From Paenibacillus sp. 37 (GTDB lineage Bacteria > Bacillota > Bacilli > Paenibacillales > Paenibacillaceae): 64,000 nt of DNA. The notes below the pieces were generated by a model. The model did not search any database, had not been told where the DNA came from, and saw only the letters and a list, made by a program, of their open reading frames with translations. Of the stretch, positions 43,403 through 51,713 are shown piece after piece. The DNA is taken from positions 868,001-932,000 of the forward strand of contig NZ_CP043761.1 in the NCBI RefSeq assembly GCF_008386395.1, read 5' to 3'. A program made the translations under genes and the position numbers. Position 1 is the stretch's first letter; each line of letters starts with the position of its first letter.

Positions 43403-44095
43403 ATGAGCAAGAAAATTCTAATTGCTGATGATAACAGTGAAATTCGTGAAATTGTAAGGATTTTGTTAGAGAGCGAGAATTATGAAGTGATTGAAGCGAT
43501 AGATGGTCAAGATGCGATTGATAAAGTGAACGAAGAGACGGATCTCATTATTTTGGATATGATGATGCCCAATAAATCGGGGCTGAAGGCGTGTCTGGAG
43601 ATTCGTGAAAAAACAAGCGCACCGATCCTGTTTCTCACAGCGAAAACGCAGGACTCTGACAAACAATTGGCCTTTTCCTCAGGCAGTGATGACTTTTTGT
43701 CCAAACCCTTTTCCTATACAGAACTCGTTTCGCGGGTGAAGGCTTTACTGCGGAGATATTATATATATCGGGGCAAGGAGAAGACCGAAGAAAAGGACCA
43801 AATTATCGTTAAGGATCTTACCGTCCATCAGGATTCAAAAGCCGTGTTTGTTGGGGAGAAGGAGATTGCTCTAACTGAAATTGAATACCAGATCTTGCTC
43901 CTACTGGCCAAGAAACGACGTAAGGTGTTTTCGGCAGAAAACATCTATGAGAGTGTTTGGGGGCAACCCTACTTTTATACGTGTAATAACACAGTGATGG
44001 TTCATATTCGTAACTTGAGAGGCAAACTGGAGGATGACCCGCAGAACCCTAAATATGTGAAGACCGTTTGGGGGAAGGGGTACAAAATTGAATAG
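43403..44095 (+). CDS. OmpR-family response regulator
   Basis: A 230-residue response regulator. The receiver domain has the acidic pair D9-D10, phosphoacceptor Asp52 in LIILDMMMPN and Lys in SKPF. The C-terminal winged helix begins at about 125 (VHQDSKAVFVGEKEIALTEI, EYQILLLLAKK) and ends VKTVWGKGYKIE. CGGAGGG five bases before the ATG at 43403 decides the start. The kinase gene overlaps its 3' end by eight bases. A palindromic AAGAATTCTT lies upstream at 43326, in the region shared with the divergent TVP38 gene. Confidence 0.95.
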   Translation: MSKKILIADDNSEIREIVRILLESENYEVIEAIDGQDAIDKVNEETDLIILDMMMPNKSGLKACLEIREKTSAPILFLTAKTQDSDKQLAFSSGSDDFLSKPFSYTELVSRVKALLRRYYIYRGKEKTEEKDQIIVKDLTVHQDSKAVFVGEKEIALTEIEYQILLLLAKKRRKVFSAENIYESVWGQPYFYTCNNTVMVHIRNLRGKLEDDPQNPKYVKTVWGKGYKIE

Positions 44096-45431
44096 ATTAT
44101 TCATAGGAAAAAAGCTGAAGATTAAACTGGTTCTGGCGGTTGTCATTTCTTTGGTCATTTCCATAAGTGCACTCGTTATTTTACAAGTTGTTGGCGAGAC
44201 TCTATTGGATAGTTATTTAAGCAAATCCACTTTTGTAGAGAACAGGCAGCAAGATGCGCTTGATCGATTCGAAGCATTTGTGGATAACCAGAACGTGTCA
44301 ACCCGTGATCATGAGGAATTGTCTGCTTGGATAAGTCATGAGCGCTACTTAAATCTGTATATTTTTGCAAAAGACAAATTGATATTTTCCTCCAATACGG
44401 GGATTGATCCGGCCATTAATGAAGAGTTGTTAACTCAATTCGTGCCATCGAAAATACCCATTACCACCATCCACTTTGCGGATCAGGATGCCCAGATATA
44501 CTTGGTTAGCTTTTATGAGTATCAATACTACAACCTCATTCTGATTATTGGTGTTTTCATAGCGGCCATTGTGTTCCTCGTTTCCTTTCTACTGATGATT
44601 AATAAGAAAACATCTTATATTGGCGTGCTTGAACAAGAGATCAAAATACTCGAAGGTGGAAATTTGGATTATTCGATTACGATATCGGGAAAGGATGAAC
44701 TGTCATCTCTGGCCCAAAGTATTGATGAGATGAGGAAATCATTTGTGGAGCGGCTGGACAGCGAGGAGAGGGTCAGGATGGCCAACCGTGAATTGATCAC
44801 GGCGATTTCCCATGATTTGCGAACGCCACTCACGATTCTATTAGGATATATGGATATCATAGAGCTCAACAAATATAAGACACATGAGGATCTGTTGCAG
44901 TATATTCATAATAGCCGGGAGAAGGCCTATCAGATCAAAGTGCTGTCGGACAAACTATTCGAATATTTTACGGTATCCTCGGCCGCTGAAGAAGAGGAAG
45001 TAGAGTTTGAAATGTATGAAGGCAGAGCACTTATCGATCAACTCATAGATGAGCAATTAGTGGTTTTGGACGATATAGATGTGCAGGTTCAGACAGATGC
45101 ACATCATGAGGAGTTTTTGTTGGAAATCAATCTGGTCGCCATGCGTCGCGTAATGGATAACATATTTTCAAATATTCGAAAATACGCCGATCCAGTGCAT
45201 CCTGTTCATATCCAGATTTCTTTGAAGCAACAATGGGTCATTCTTGAGGTAGAGAATAAGATTAAACGTGTTGGCAAAAAGAATGATAGCAACGAAATCG
45301 GGCTCGTTAGTTGTCAGAAAATGATTCAGCAGCACAACGGGACGTTGACGGTTTCGCAGGAAAAGGATATCTTTTCACTACAGATTAAGCTACCTGTCAT
45401 CCTCAATAAACCAACACAGACTCATATATAA
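44088..45431 (+). CDS. Sensor histidine kinase
   Basis: A 447-residue membrane kinase: TM1 at about 13-35, an extracellular region of about 100 residues, TM2 (YNLILIIGVFIAAIVFLVSF), HAMP-like segment, HisKA with His242 in ISHDLRTPLT, and an HATPase domain. The N box (DNIFSNIRKYAD) is present, but the G boxes are degenerate (VENKIKRVGK in place of D-x-G-x-G, then EIGLVSCQKMIQQHNG), as in VanS/BceS-like kinases. The start is TTG overlapping the regulator gene, preceded by GGGGAAGGGG. The ligand is not evident. Confidence 0.93.
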   Translation: MNRLFIGKKLKIKLVLAVVISLVISISALVILQVVGETLLDSYLSKSTFVENRQQDALDRFEAFVDNQNVSTRDHEELSAWISHERYLNLYIFAKDKLIFSSNTGIDPAINEELLTQFVPSKIPITTIHFADQDAQIYLVSFYEYQYYNLILIIGVFIAAIVFLVSFLLMINKKTSYIGVLEQEIKILEGGNLDYSITISGKDELSSLAQSIDEMRKSFVERLDSEERVRMANRELITAISHDLRTPLTILLGYMDIIELNKYKTHEDLLQYIHNSREKAYQIKVLSDKLFEYFTVSSAAEEEEVEFEMYEGRALIDQLIDEQLVVLDDIDVQVQTDAHHEEFLLEINLVAMRRVMDNIFSNIRKYADPVHPVHIQISLKQQWVILEVENKIKRVGKKNDSNEIGLVSCQKMIQQHNGTLTVSQEKDIFSLQIKLPVILNKPTQTHI

Positions 45432-45575
45432 CGGATCTCTTGAAATGATACTGATTGTCTTCCGTGGGATTTCTCTGGCTGTCTGATTTTGTTGTTACCT
45501 TAGACTGCTGTAGTGGAGAAGCTTGCTAATGGGCATGGGCGAATGAACATCGCTCTACCATTCACACTATACAAA

Positions 45576-45601
45576 AAGAGCCATGCGACAGCATGGCTCT
45601 T
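45576..45601 (-). terminator. Terminator of the carboxylesterase gene
   Basis: GAGCCATGC (45578-45586) pairs with GCATGGCTC (45591-45599). On the minus strand TTTTTG follows. Confidence 0.8.
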
Positions 45602-45632
45602 ACATATATCGTGAGAGGGCAAGACTCATGTT

Positions 45633-47168
45633 TTAAACAACAGGTTCATTCTGTTTCTTGAAATATTGTTCAATTAAAAACGCGAGCATCGGTCCGGGCT
45701 CAGCCTTCTGTAATTGAGCCTGATCGCCAAATTCCATGAGATACGGCTGTTCCGTAGTACAAGGAGTCCAATGAGGCATCAGCTTTCCGGTGGAGTCCGA
45801 GCCGTTTGGATCACCTGTAGCAATAAAGTTGGATAAATAATTACACATCTGGCGAGCCAGATCATAATGCTTGCCTGTGAAAGGCCGCCAGCATTTGGCG
45901 AGTGTTTCGAAGAAGAACCACAGATCGACGGAGTGAAAAGTGCCTGGCTGATCCCAGCCCGGAATCTCGGCGTCGAAGTTATAATAGTAGAGAGGCGTTT
46001 CAGACGGATGACCACTGTTCGCGCGAATGGCGAGCAGAATGGCATGTTGGATCATGCGGACCGATGCCTGTTGCAGGGCATGCTCGAATTGGCCGGAATT
46101 AGTCTCACATAGCTGCAAAAAGGTAGGAGCATCCTCGCCAAACAGCTCCACAGCCATCTGTTTCAGTTCTTCCAGATTGGCTGCGGCGGGACGGGTCCAG
46201 AATTCTGAAGACGTATGCCCCAGCATTACGGGTATCGCCTCGCGCTCCTGCTGAACAAAACGAGTAAACGAATCGCCTGCGCAGAATTGTTCGTCGATGA
46301 CGGTTCCCCAGAAGCTTTTATATTCGAGTGCTTTGTCACGGAGAAATTCAGCATCCAGTTGTCTCGCCTCAGTCAGGGAAGATACGCCCAGGAAGTCGAA
46401 AAATGCAACCCCGGCTTGCTCTGCATCCCGCAGTGTGGAACGGACAGAAGGCACACGGACTTTCGGGTACAACTCCGTAGCCATACCGCTCATGATGACG
46501 GCTCGCTGGAACAAGCCCTTATTTTGCGGAGAGGTCATCTGGCTGAGTACACTTCCCCCGCCTGCCGACTGTCCACCGATCGTGATCTGGTCTGGATTAC
46601 CGCCAAAGGCGGCAATGTTGCGTTTGACCCACTGTGTGCCCGCTTGCTGATCGAGATGACCGAAGTTGGCGGGTGCATGGGGGGATTCGGCACTAATCTC
46701 AGGATGACACAGGAAGCCGAAGGCATTCAGCCGATAATTAATCGTCACGACGACAATGCCTCTACGAGCGATTCGCTCACCGTCAAATTCCATTTCGGCC
46801 GTATGGCCCACTTGGAGGCCCCCGCCAAAGTACCAGACAAAAACAGGCAGCTTCTCGTCCGTGCGTTTGGCTGGTGTCCAGACATTCAGATACAGACAAT
46901 CCTCATCCATGGGCAGGTCGGGATCAACGGCCCATTCGCGGGTATAAATATTGTTGTCATCGATGACTGTTGGGGCTTGCATGGAGATGGGGGCAAAATC
47001 AAAAGCTTGCAGTACACCTTCCCAGCTCGACTGCGGCTGCGGAGCGCGCCAGCGGTTCTCACCTACAGGAGGTGCGGCAAAAGGAATTCCCTTGAAGCTG
47101 GTAATCCGCGGGTCCGCCGCGGGCAGTCCTTGCACTTGTCCATGTTCTACCGTAACCATTCTAAGCAT
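45633..47168 (-). CDS. Type B carboxylesterase
   Basis: A 511-residue esterase of the carboxylesterase/cholinesterase family. The nucleophile is Ser201 in GQSAGGGS, the oxyanion-hole GG(G) is in YFGGGLQVG, the conserved EDCLYLNVWTP is at 89-99, and the catalytic His is in GTFHSVDLWFFF near the C terminus. There is no signal peptide. In sugar loci these act as acetyl or feruloyl esterases on plant glycans; that is inference from the adjacent AraC and GH27 genes. GAGGAGAATGTTGT precedes the ATG. A cre site lies at 47196 upstream. Confidence 0.92.
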   Translation of the reverse strand: MLRMVTVEHGQVQGLPAADPRITSFKGIPFAAPPVGENRWRAPQPQSSWEGVLQAFDFAPISMQAPTVIDDNNIYTREWAVDPDLPMDEDCLYLNVWTPAKRTDEKLPVFVWYFGGGLQVGHTAEMEFDGERIARRGIVVVTINYRLNAFGFLCHPEISAESPHAPANFGHLDQQAGTQWVKRNIAAFGGNPDQITIGGQSAGGGSVLSQMTSPQNKGLFQRAVIMSGMATELYPKVRVPSVRSTLRDAEQAGVAFFDFLGVSSLTEARQLDAEFLRDKALEYKSFWGTVIDEQFCAGDSFTRFVQQEREAIPVMLGHTSSEFWTRPAAANLEELKQMAVELFGEDAPTFLQLCETNSGQFEHALQQASVRMIQHAILLAIRANSGHPSETPLYYYNFDAEIPGWDQPGTFHSVDLWFFFETLAKCWRPFTGKHYDLARQMCNYLSNFIATGDPNGSDSTGKLMPHWTPCTTEQPYLMEFGDQAQLQKAEPGPMLAFLIEQYFKKQNEPVV

Positions 47169-47195
47169 ACAACATTCTCCTCTCTGGATTTAGCG

Positions 47196-47209
47196 TGTAA
47201 GCGTTACCG
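47196..47209. promoter_or_regulatory. cre site (CcpA operator) between the carboxylesterase and araC-like genes
   Basis: TGTAAGCGTTACCG matches the cre consensus TGWAARCGYTWNCW at 13 of 14 positions. Its location between divergent genes fits carbon catabolite repression of one or both. Confidence 0.65.
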
Positions 47210-47249
47210 TACATCTGACCAACGTGGCATTAGAAAGGGGGAATCAAGG

Positions 47250-48059
47250 TTGAATCCGATTTGGCATGAGAGCAATAGAGCCAGTAATTTGTATTTTATC
47301 AGCGGTGGTCACAAGCCAGCCAACCCTCACCAATGGGGGCCAGGCGTGCGAGACGTTTATGCGTTGCACTATATTATCCGCGGCCAAGGGACGCTGGAGA
47401 CGGGCGGCCGCGTTTTTCGGTTAGTTACGGGGGAAAGCTTTATCATATTTCCGCAAAAGGAGATTTATTATTATCCAGACCCGCAAGATCCATGGGAGTA
47501 TGTCTGGGTGGAGTTTAGCGGTGAGGATGCCGGGCGGTTGCTGGGGCTGACGCAGTTCTCAGAGGTACAACCCGTGGTGTCGGTCTCGCCGGAGACACTA
47601 CAGCCTTTTTTCCACCTTGCCTGGAACGCGGGTGCATCATCCTATGAATTACTGCGGGCTGATGCACGTTTGCGTCTGCTGCTCTCCTACTATATGGAGC
47701 ATTATCCGAAGGAGCCGCAGGTGGATGCCAAGGATTATGTCTGGCTGGCGAGAAAGTACATCGAGCAAAACTACTGGAAGCCGACACTGACCGTCACGGA
47801 GATCGTAAAGGCAGTTAATCTGGAGCGCAGTTATTTGTTTCGTCTGTTTAAGGCAGCAACCGGCAAGTCTGTTTTGGAGTATATTACATCCTGTCGAATC
47901 GATCGCGCCTGTGAGCTGCTGAAAACGTCGGGCCTGCCGATTCAATCGGTAGCCTATTCTGTCGGATACAATGATCCGTTATATTTTTCCAAAGTATTTA
48001 AGAAAGCAACTTCACACACGCCAACATCGTACATGATGTTGCACGGGACCAAGGCATAA
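47250..48059 (+). CDS. AraC family transcriptional regulator
   Basis: A 269-residue AraC regulator starting at TTG 47250 (AAAGGGGG upstream). The same frame is open far upstream to 46215, but that part is antisense to the carboxylesterase and does not code. The cupin domain (RDVYALHYIIRGQGTLETGG, VWVEFSGEDAGRLLGLT) is followed by two HTHs (LTVTEIVKAVNLERSYLFRL, and IQSVAYSVGYNDPLYFSKVF). The form resembles regulators of alpha-galactoside and xylan genes. It is divergent from the esterase and convergent with GH27, so it probably controls both. Inducer not shown. Confidence 0.92.
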   Translation: MNPIWHESNRASNLYFISGGHKPANPHQWGPGVRDVYALHYIIRGQGTLETGGRVFRLVTGESFIIFPQKEIYYYPDPQDPWEYVWVEFSGEDAGRLLGLTQFSEVQPVVSVSPETLQPFFHLAWNAGASSYELLRADARLRLLLSYYMEHYPKEPQVDAKDYVWLARKYIEQNYWKPTLTVTEIVKAVNLERSYLFRLFKAATGKSVLEYITSCRIDRACELLKTSGLPIQSVAYSVGYNDPLYFSKVFKKATSHTPTSYMMLHGTKA

Positions 48060-48061
48060 CG

Positions 48062-48265
48062 TTAACGGAACAGGGCGCAGTTCCCGGACTCTCGGAAATA
48101 ATGGATCAGCTTCTCAATAGGCTCGCGTCCACAGTTCAACTTCACTCCTATACAATCGATGCACAGAAATTGCTGGGCAGAGCGCGAGATCAATTTGAGG
48201 TAGATGCCCACATCGTCTGAAGAGAGCGGAACCTGACAGGATGTGCACAGGCGATGTTGAGTCAT
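48062..48265 (-). CDS. Small zinc-ribbon protein coupled to the alpha-galactosidase gene
   Basis: A 67-residue protein with Cys pairs CTSC (7-10) and CIDC (35-38), plus Cys at 45 and 63, beginning MTQHRLCTSCQVPLSSDDVG. It is a likely treble-clef or zinc-ribbon fold. Its ATG follows the GH27 stop with no gap (stop 48266-48268, start 48265), so translation is coupled. The family is not recognised. Small zinc-ribbon proteins at the ends of operons are often uncharacterised. Confidence 0.65.
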   Translation of the reverse strand: MTQHRLCTSCQVPLSSDDVGIYLKLISRSAQQFLCIDCIGVKLNCGREPIEKLIHYFRESGNCALFR

Positions 48266-49429
48266 CTATTTCACCAGTTTCGCACGCACAATTAAACAAT
48301 CATGTGCTGCGACAACGGGAGCGAAGCGTTCACGGAATACGCCAAGCTCTTTATGTTCCCAGCAGTCATACAGGGACAGGGCATAACCGGCAGCGTAAGG
48401 CAGACCCATATCCCAAAATTGCAAAGACAATTCCCGCTGGCTGTCGCTCAGGTTGAAGAAACCAATAGCTAGATCACCATCCGTGAGTACTTTCACCAGC
48501 ATAAATACATCGTCTGTGTGAAACCATTGCGGTTCTGGTTTAATGCGGTAAGCTCCGCGTGCTTCTACATCCTGATTGATAGCGATCAGGTCAGGATTAA
48601 GGAGAATATCCTTTGTAATCTGGTTAGCTTTGCGCATGTCACATCCGATCATTAATGGGGAACCCATCATGGACCAGAGTGAGAAGTGGGTTTTATATTC
48701 GATGTCGTTGCATCCGCCGATGCTACCAATATAATCATTGTTGCTTCCACCGTACATACCAACGATTAGCATATCCATGTCGTTATGGCAGAAAGAGCCA
48801 GTGTAGCTTTGTTTCCCGAGTTGGGACAGGGCAAGTTCCTTCACTGAATCCCAATTGTCACGGATATCACCGGTGGAGCGGTACATATGAGCGCCCGATT
48901 CCCGTATCCAATCGTATACGTCATCAGCTCCCCAATTGCAGGCGGAGAACAGGATATCGCGTCCGCAGTTTTTGAGCGCAAGGCTCATCCGTTTGTACAG
49001 CAGCTCTCCTGAGATATGGCGCGGCTTGAAGCAGTAGTCATACTTCAAATAATCAACGCCCCATTCGGCAAAAAGGGCAGCATCCTGGAATTCATGCTCA
49101 AAGCTGCCTGGATACCCGGCACATGTATGCGTACCCACGCATGAATACATGCCGAACTTTAGTCCTTTGTTATGGATATAATCAGAGAGCGCTTTCATTC
49201 CACTCGGGAATTTCTCCGGGTCCGCCACCAGATTGCCGCTCGCATCACGTTCCTTCAGGCTCCAGCAATCATCAATGACAATATACTCGTAACCAGCGGC
49301 CAGATAACCTTCCGATACAAACACATCAGCGACATCCCGAATTAATTGTTCGTTAATATCCCACGTAAAGGTATTCCACGAATTCCAGCCCAAGGCAGGG
49401 GCAAAGCCTAACACTTGATTGTTGCTCAT
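48266..49429 (-). CDS. GH27 alpha-galactosidase
   Basis: A 387-residue cytoplasmic alpha-galactosidase of glycoside hydrolase family 27. The TIM barrel has GWNSWNTF at the start, VIDDCWSL, catalytic nucleophile Asp131 in LKYDYC and acid/base Asp188 in STGDIRDNW. WSMMGSPLMIGCDMR and the C-terminal beta domain follow. It releases terminal alpha-galactose from raffinose- or galactomannan-type sugars. No signal peptide, so the substrate must enter the cell. GAGGAAGGATGCGAGAGC precedes the ATG. The zinc-ribbon protein is cotranscribed. Confidence 0.95.
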   Translation of the reverse strand: MSNNQVLGFAPALGWNSWNTFTWDINEQLIRDVADVFVSEGYLAAGYEYIVIDDCWSLKERDASGNLVADPEKFPSGMKALSDYIHNKGLKFGMYSCVGTHTCAGYPGSFEHEFQDAALFAEWGVDYLKYDYCFKPRHISGELLYKRMSLALKNCGRDILFSACNWGADDVYDWIRESGAHMYRSTGDIRDNWDSVKELALSQLGKQSYTGSFCHNDMDMLIVGMYGGSNNDYIGSIGGCNDIEYKTHFSLWSMMGSPLMIGCDMRKANQITKDILLNPDLIAINQDVEARGAYRIKPEPQWFHTDDVFMLVKVLTDGDLAIGFFNLSDSQRELSLQFWDMGLPYAAGYALSLYDCWEHKELGVFRERFAPVVAAHDCLIVRAKLVK

Positions 49430-49944
49430 GCTCTCGCATCCTTCCTCATCTCGGTTTGGTTAACAACACTAAACTGAACATAAACGATGAGCGACGTATC
49501 CTGCCATAGCTTAACGTTGCTTGGACATGGACAGATGTTGCTCTGCTTGTGCTGGGGGAATTAGCTCTTCCAATCAGGCTCTCGGCAGGTATTCAGAAGT
49601 TGCCGGTAAAAGCATAAGAAAGGAAAAATGTCTGTCTGCGAAGAAGTTATATCTATCTTTTCAGGGATCTGTGCGAAACAATGGTGTAGATGTTATGATC
49701 GGTGATAATGCTCGAACAGGTTGTCAGAGCAACAGGGAAATTTGAATAGTATTCAGTTTTTTTAGGAAAAATACCCCATTAGGGAATCCCTCATGTGAAT
49801 GGTAATAATCTCGCCGGAATGATTTTGCATATGGCAGAATAGTTCGAATTGGATAATGTACGATTTTGCATCGGTTTTTCGTTAAACATAAGTGTCTGTT
49901 TGATATGATCAGATACTAATTTATAGGATTGGGAGTGTTGCCAA
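49430..49944. other. Divergent intergenic region between GH27 and the AlkD-like gene
   Basis: No gene supported in 515 bases; frames within it lack ribosome binding sites and have non-coding composition. I see no cre site matching the consensus and no recognised structured RNA. Confidence 0.4.
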
Positions 49945-50652
49945 ATGAATCTAGATGAAGTAATGCAGGAGCTTGAAGCGTTGGGCAAAGAACGAACGAA
50001 AAAAATCTATATTTCCAATGGTGCGCATGAACCGTTATTTGGCGTGGCAACCGGGGCGATGAAACCAATGGCGAAGCGAATCAAAAAGGATCAACCTTTG
50101 GCGGAGCAACTATATGCAACGGGGAATTATGATGCGATGTACTTTGCAGGCGTGATAGCCGATCCTCAAGCGATGACAGAAGATGATTTCGACCGTTGGA
50201 TTGACGCTGCTTATTTTTACATGATCTCTGACTTCATCGTTGCCGTTACGCTGGCGGAGACGGATATTGCTCAAGAAGTTTCGGATAAGTGGATCGCCAG
50301 CGGAGATGAATTGAAAATGTCAGCAGGATGGAGCTGTTACTGTTGGTTGCTCGGCAGTCGAAAGGATGCTGAATTTTCGGAGAATAAACTGATGGAGATG
50401 CTGGAACAGGTGAAAAAGACGATTCACGACTCTCCGGAACGAACGAAATATTCGATGAACAACTTCCTGTATACAGTCGCGACATCCTATCAACCGTTGC
50501 ACGATCAGGCAGTGGAGACAGCCAAGGCTGTGGGACCTGTCGAAGTGAACAAGGACATGCCCAAGAGCAAGCTGCTGAATGCCTCTGAGAATATCCAAAA
50601 GGCAGTGGATAAAGGGCGAACGGGCTTCAAGCGTAAATATGTAAGATGCTGA
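49945..50652 (+). CDS. AlkD-like DNA alkylation repair protein
   Basis: A 235-residue HEAT-like-repeat protein of the AlkD family, DNA glycosylases that remove alkylated purines without base flipping. Visible are the N-terminal MNLDEVMQELEALGKERT, the LFGVATGAMKPMAKRI helix pair, YFAGVIADP, the WSCYCWLLGSRKD and MNNFLYTVATSYQPLHDQAV repeats, and a basic C terminus GRTGFKRKYVRC. GGGAGTG precedes the ATG. It is distinct from the AlkC-type protein at 12560, so the organism has both subfamilies. Confidence 0.88.
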   Translation: MNLDEVMQELEALGKERTKKIYISNGAHEPLFGVATGAMKPMAKRIKKDQPLAEQLYATGNYDAMYFAGVIADPQAMTEDDFDRWIDAAYFYMISDFIVAVTLAETDIAQEVSDKWIASGDELKMSAGWSCYCWLLGSRKDAEFSENKLMEMLEQVKKTIHDSPERTKYSMNNFLYTVATSYQPLHDQAVETAKAVGPVEVNKDMPKSKLLNASENIQKAVDKGRTGFKRKYVRC

Positions 50653-50842
50653 AATTTTTGCCGTAGCGTCAGTTTTAACATACGGAACATATGATTATCG
50701 TGGGATTGAAATCCACAATCTCCATGTTAAAATGGGGACGGAAACAGCTTATCATGCAAAGAAAGCCGTGCGCTAACACGACACTCTGACGCAATAGCCG
50801 CTTTTAAGGGCGGTGGGCTTAACAAGAGGATACACGATCAAG

Positions 50843-50888
50843 TAGACCGCAACCTTTGCCAGGGTGAGCGGTCTATTTGTGTTTTTAA
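50843..50888 (+). terminator. Terminator after the AlkD-like gene
   Basis: TAGACCGC (50843-50850) pairs with GCGGTCTA (50868-50875). TTTGTGTTTTTAAC follows. The preceding 180 bases contain further GC-rich inverted segments but no recognised RNA. Confidence 0.7.
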
Positions 50889-50937
50889 CTTGATATAGCA
50901 ACATCAAATCTACTTATTGTATAAAAACAAGAAACCC

Positions 50938-51513
50938 TTACATATCTTTTCTTTTAACCATTTCTTTGGCTTGCTGTCTGCCCGCCGAGAGAAAGCTGTC
51001 GCTAAGCTCAGGATCACTAACAGAGCGTGCAAGTACAAGCGAACCAACCATTGTACTGAACAGTGCACGACCGCTGGACATATCGATCTCAGCCAGATTG
51101 GAGATAAAAGTGATCATCCGCTCTAATTCATGGGTGAACACCTGCCGAATTTCTTCGGACGAACGGGATATTTCGCTGGAAAGGGCGGGGAAAATACAGC
51201 TCATTTCCGTTTGGTCGCGGTGATACGGACTCAAATAATAATCGATTACTTTATTAATTTTGGAATTCTGCTCTTCCTGATCAGCCACGTTCTTTAGAAG
51301 TGTAATGGTATCACTAATGGCATATTCACAGGCTTCGGCAACCAATTGTTCCTTGTTGTCAAAATGTGAATAGAACCCTCCGTGAGTTAATCCAGCTCCC
51401 TTCATAATAAACGGGACACTCACTTCCTGGATACCATTGGTGCGAAAAGCTCGAGCCGCACTTTCAACAATCTTACCTCGTACTTTTATCTTATGTCCTT
51501 TAGGATAGGGCAT
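50938..51513 (-). CDS. TetR/AcrR family regulator
   Basis: A 191-residue repressor. The HTH is RGKIVESAARAFRTNGIQEV, then PFIMKGAGLTHGGFYSHFDN, the YfiR/NemR-like subgroup that often senses electrophiles or quinones. The ATG at 51513 is preceded by GGAG with nine bases of spacing; an ATG two codons upstream is closer but too near the site. It is divergent from the lpdA-like operon across a perfect 14-bp inverted repeat overlapping the -10, so it very likely represses that operon. The ligand is unknown. Confidence 0.92.
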   Translation of the reverse strand: MPYPKGHKIKVRGKIVESAARAFRTNGIQEVSVPFIMKGAGLTHGGFYSHFDNKEQLVAEACEYAISDTITLLKNVADQEEQNSKINKVIDYYLSPYHRDQTEMSCIFPALSSEISRSSEEIRQVFTHELERMITFISNLAEIDMSSGRALFSTMVGSLVLARSVSDPELSDSFLSAGRQQAKEMVKRKDM

Positions 51514-51631
51514 GATCATTCACTCCATAGTTTCATCATTATACTTTTTAAAATATTATAGTCATCATAATAAAGCCTGTCAATTTGGCGACTGAATATC
51601 TGTTGCTTTACAAACGGATAAAATACGGTTG

Positions 51632-51684
51632 TTGACGATTTTAAAATATGATGATTATAATATATTACGGTCATCATATTTTAA
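51632..51684 (+). promoter_or_regulatory. Promoter of the lpdA operon with an overlapping TetR operator
   Basis: TTGACG (51632-51637) and TATAAT (51656-51661) are 18 bases apart. TTAAAATATGATGA (51641-51654) and TCATCATATTTTAA (51671-51684) are perfect inverted 14-mers flanking the -10. A partial copy, TCATCATAATA, lies at 51562, nearer the TetR gene. Confidence 0.8.
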
Positions 51685-51713
51685 ATTGACTTCAAATCGG
51701 GAGGTATCAGAAT

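Noticed and set aside
46215..47249. Long open upstream extension of the AraC frame at 47250
   Set aside because: It is antisense to the carboxylesterase, has the composition of a shadow frame, and the AraC protein begins after a good ribosome binding site at TTG 47250.
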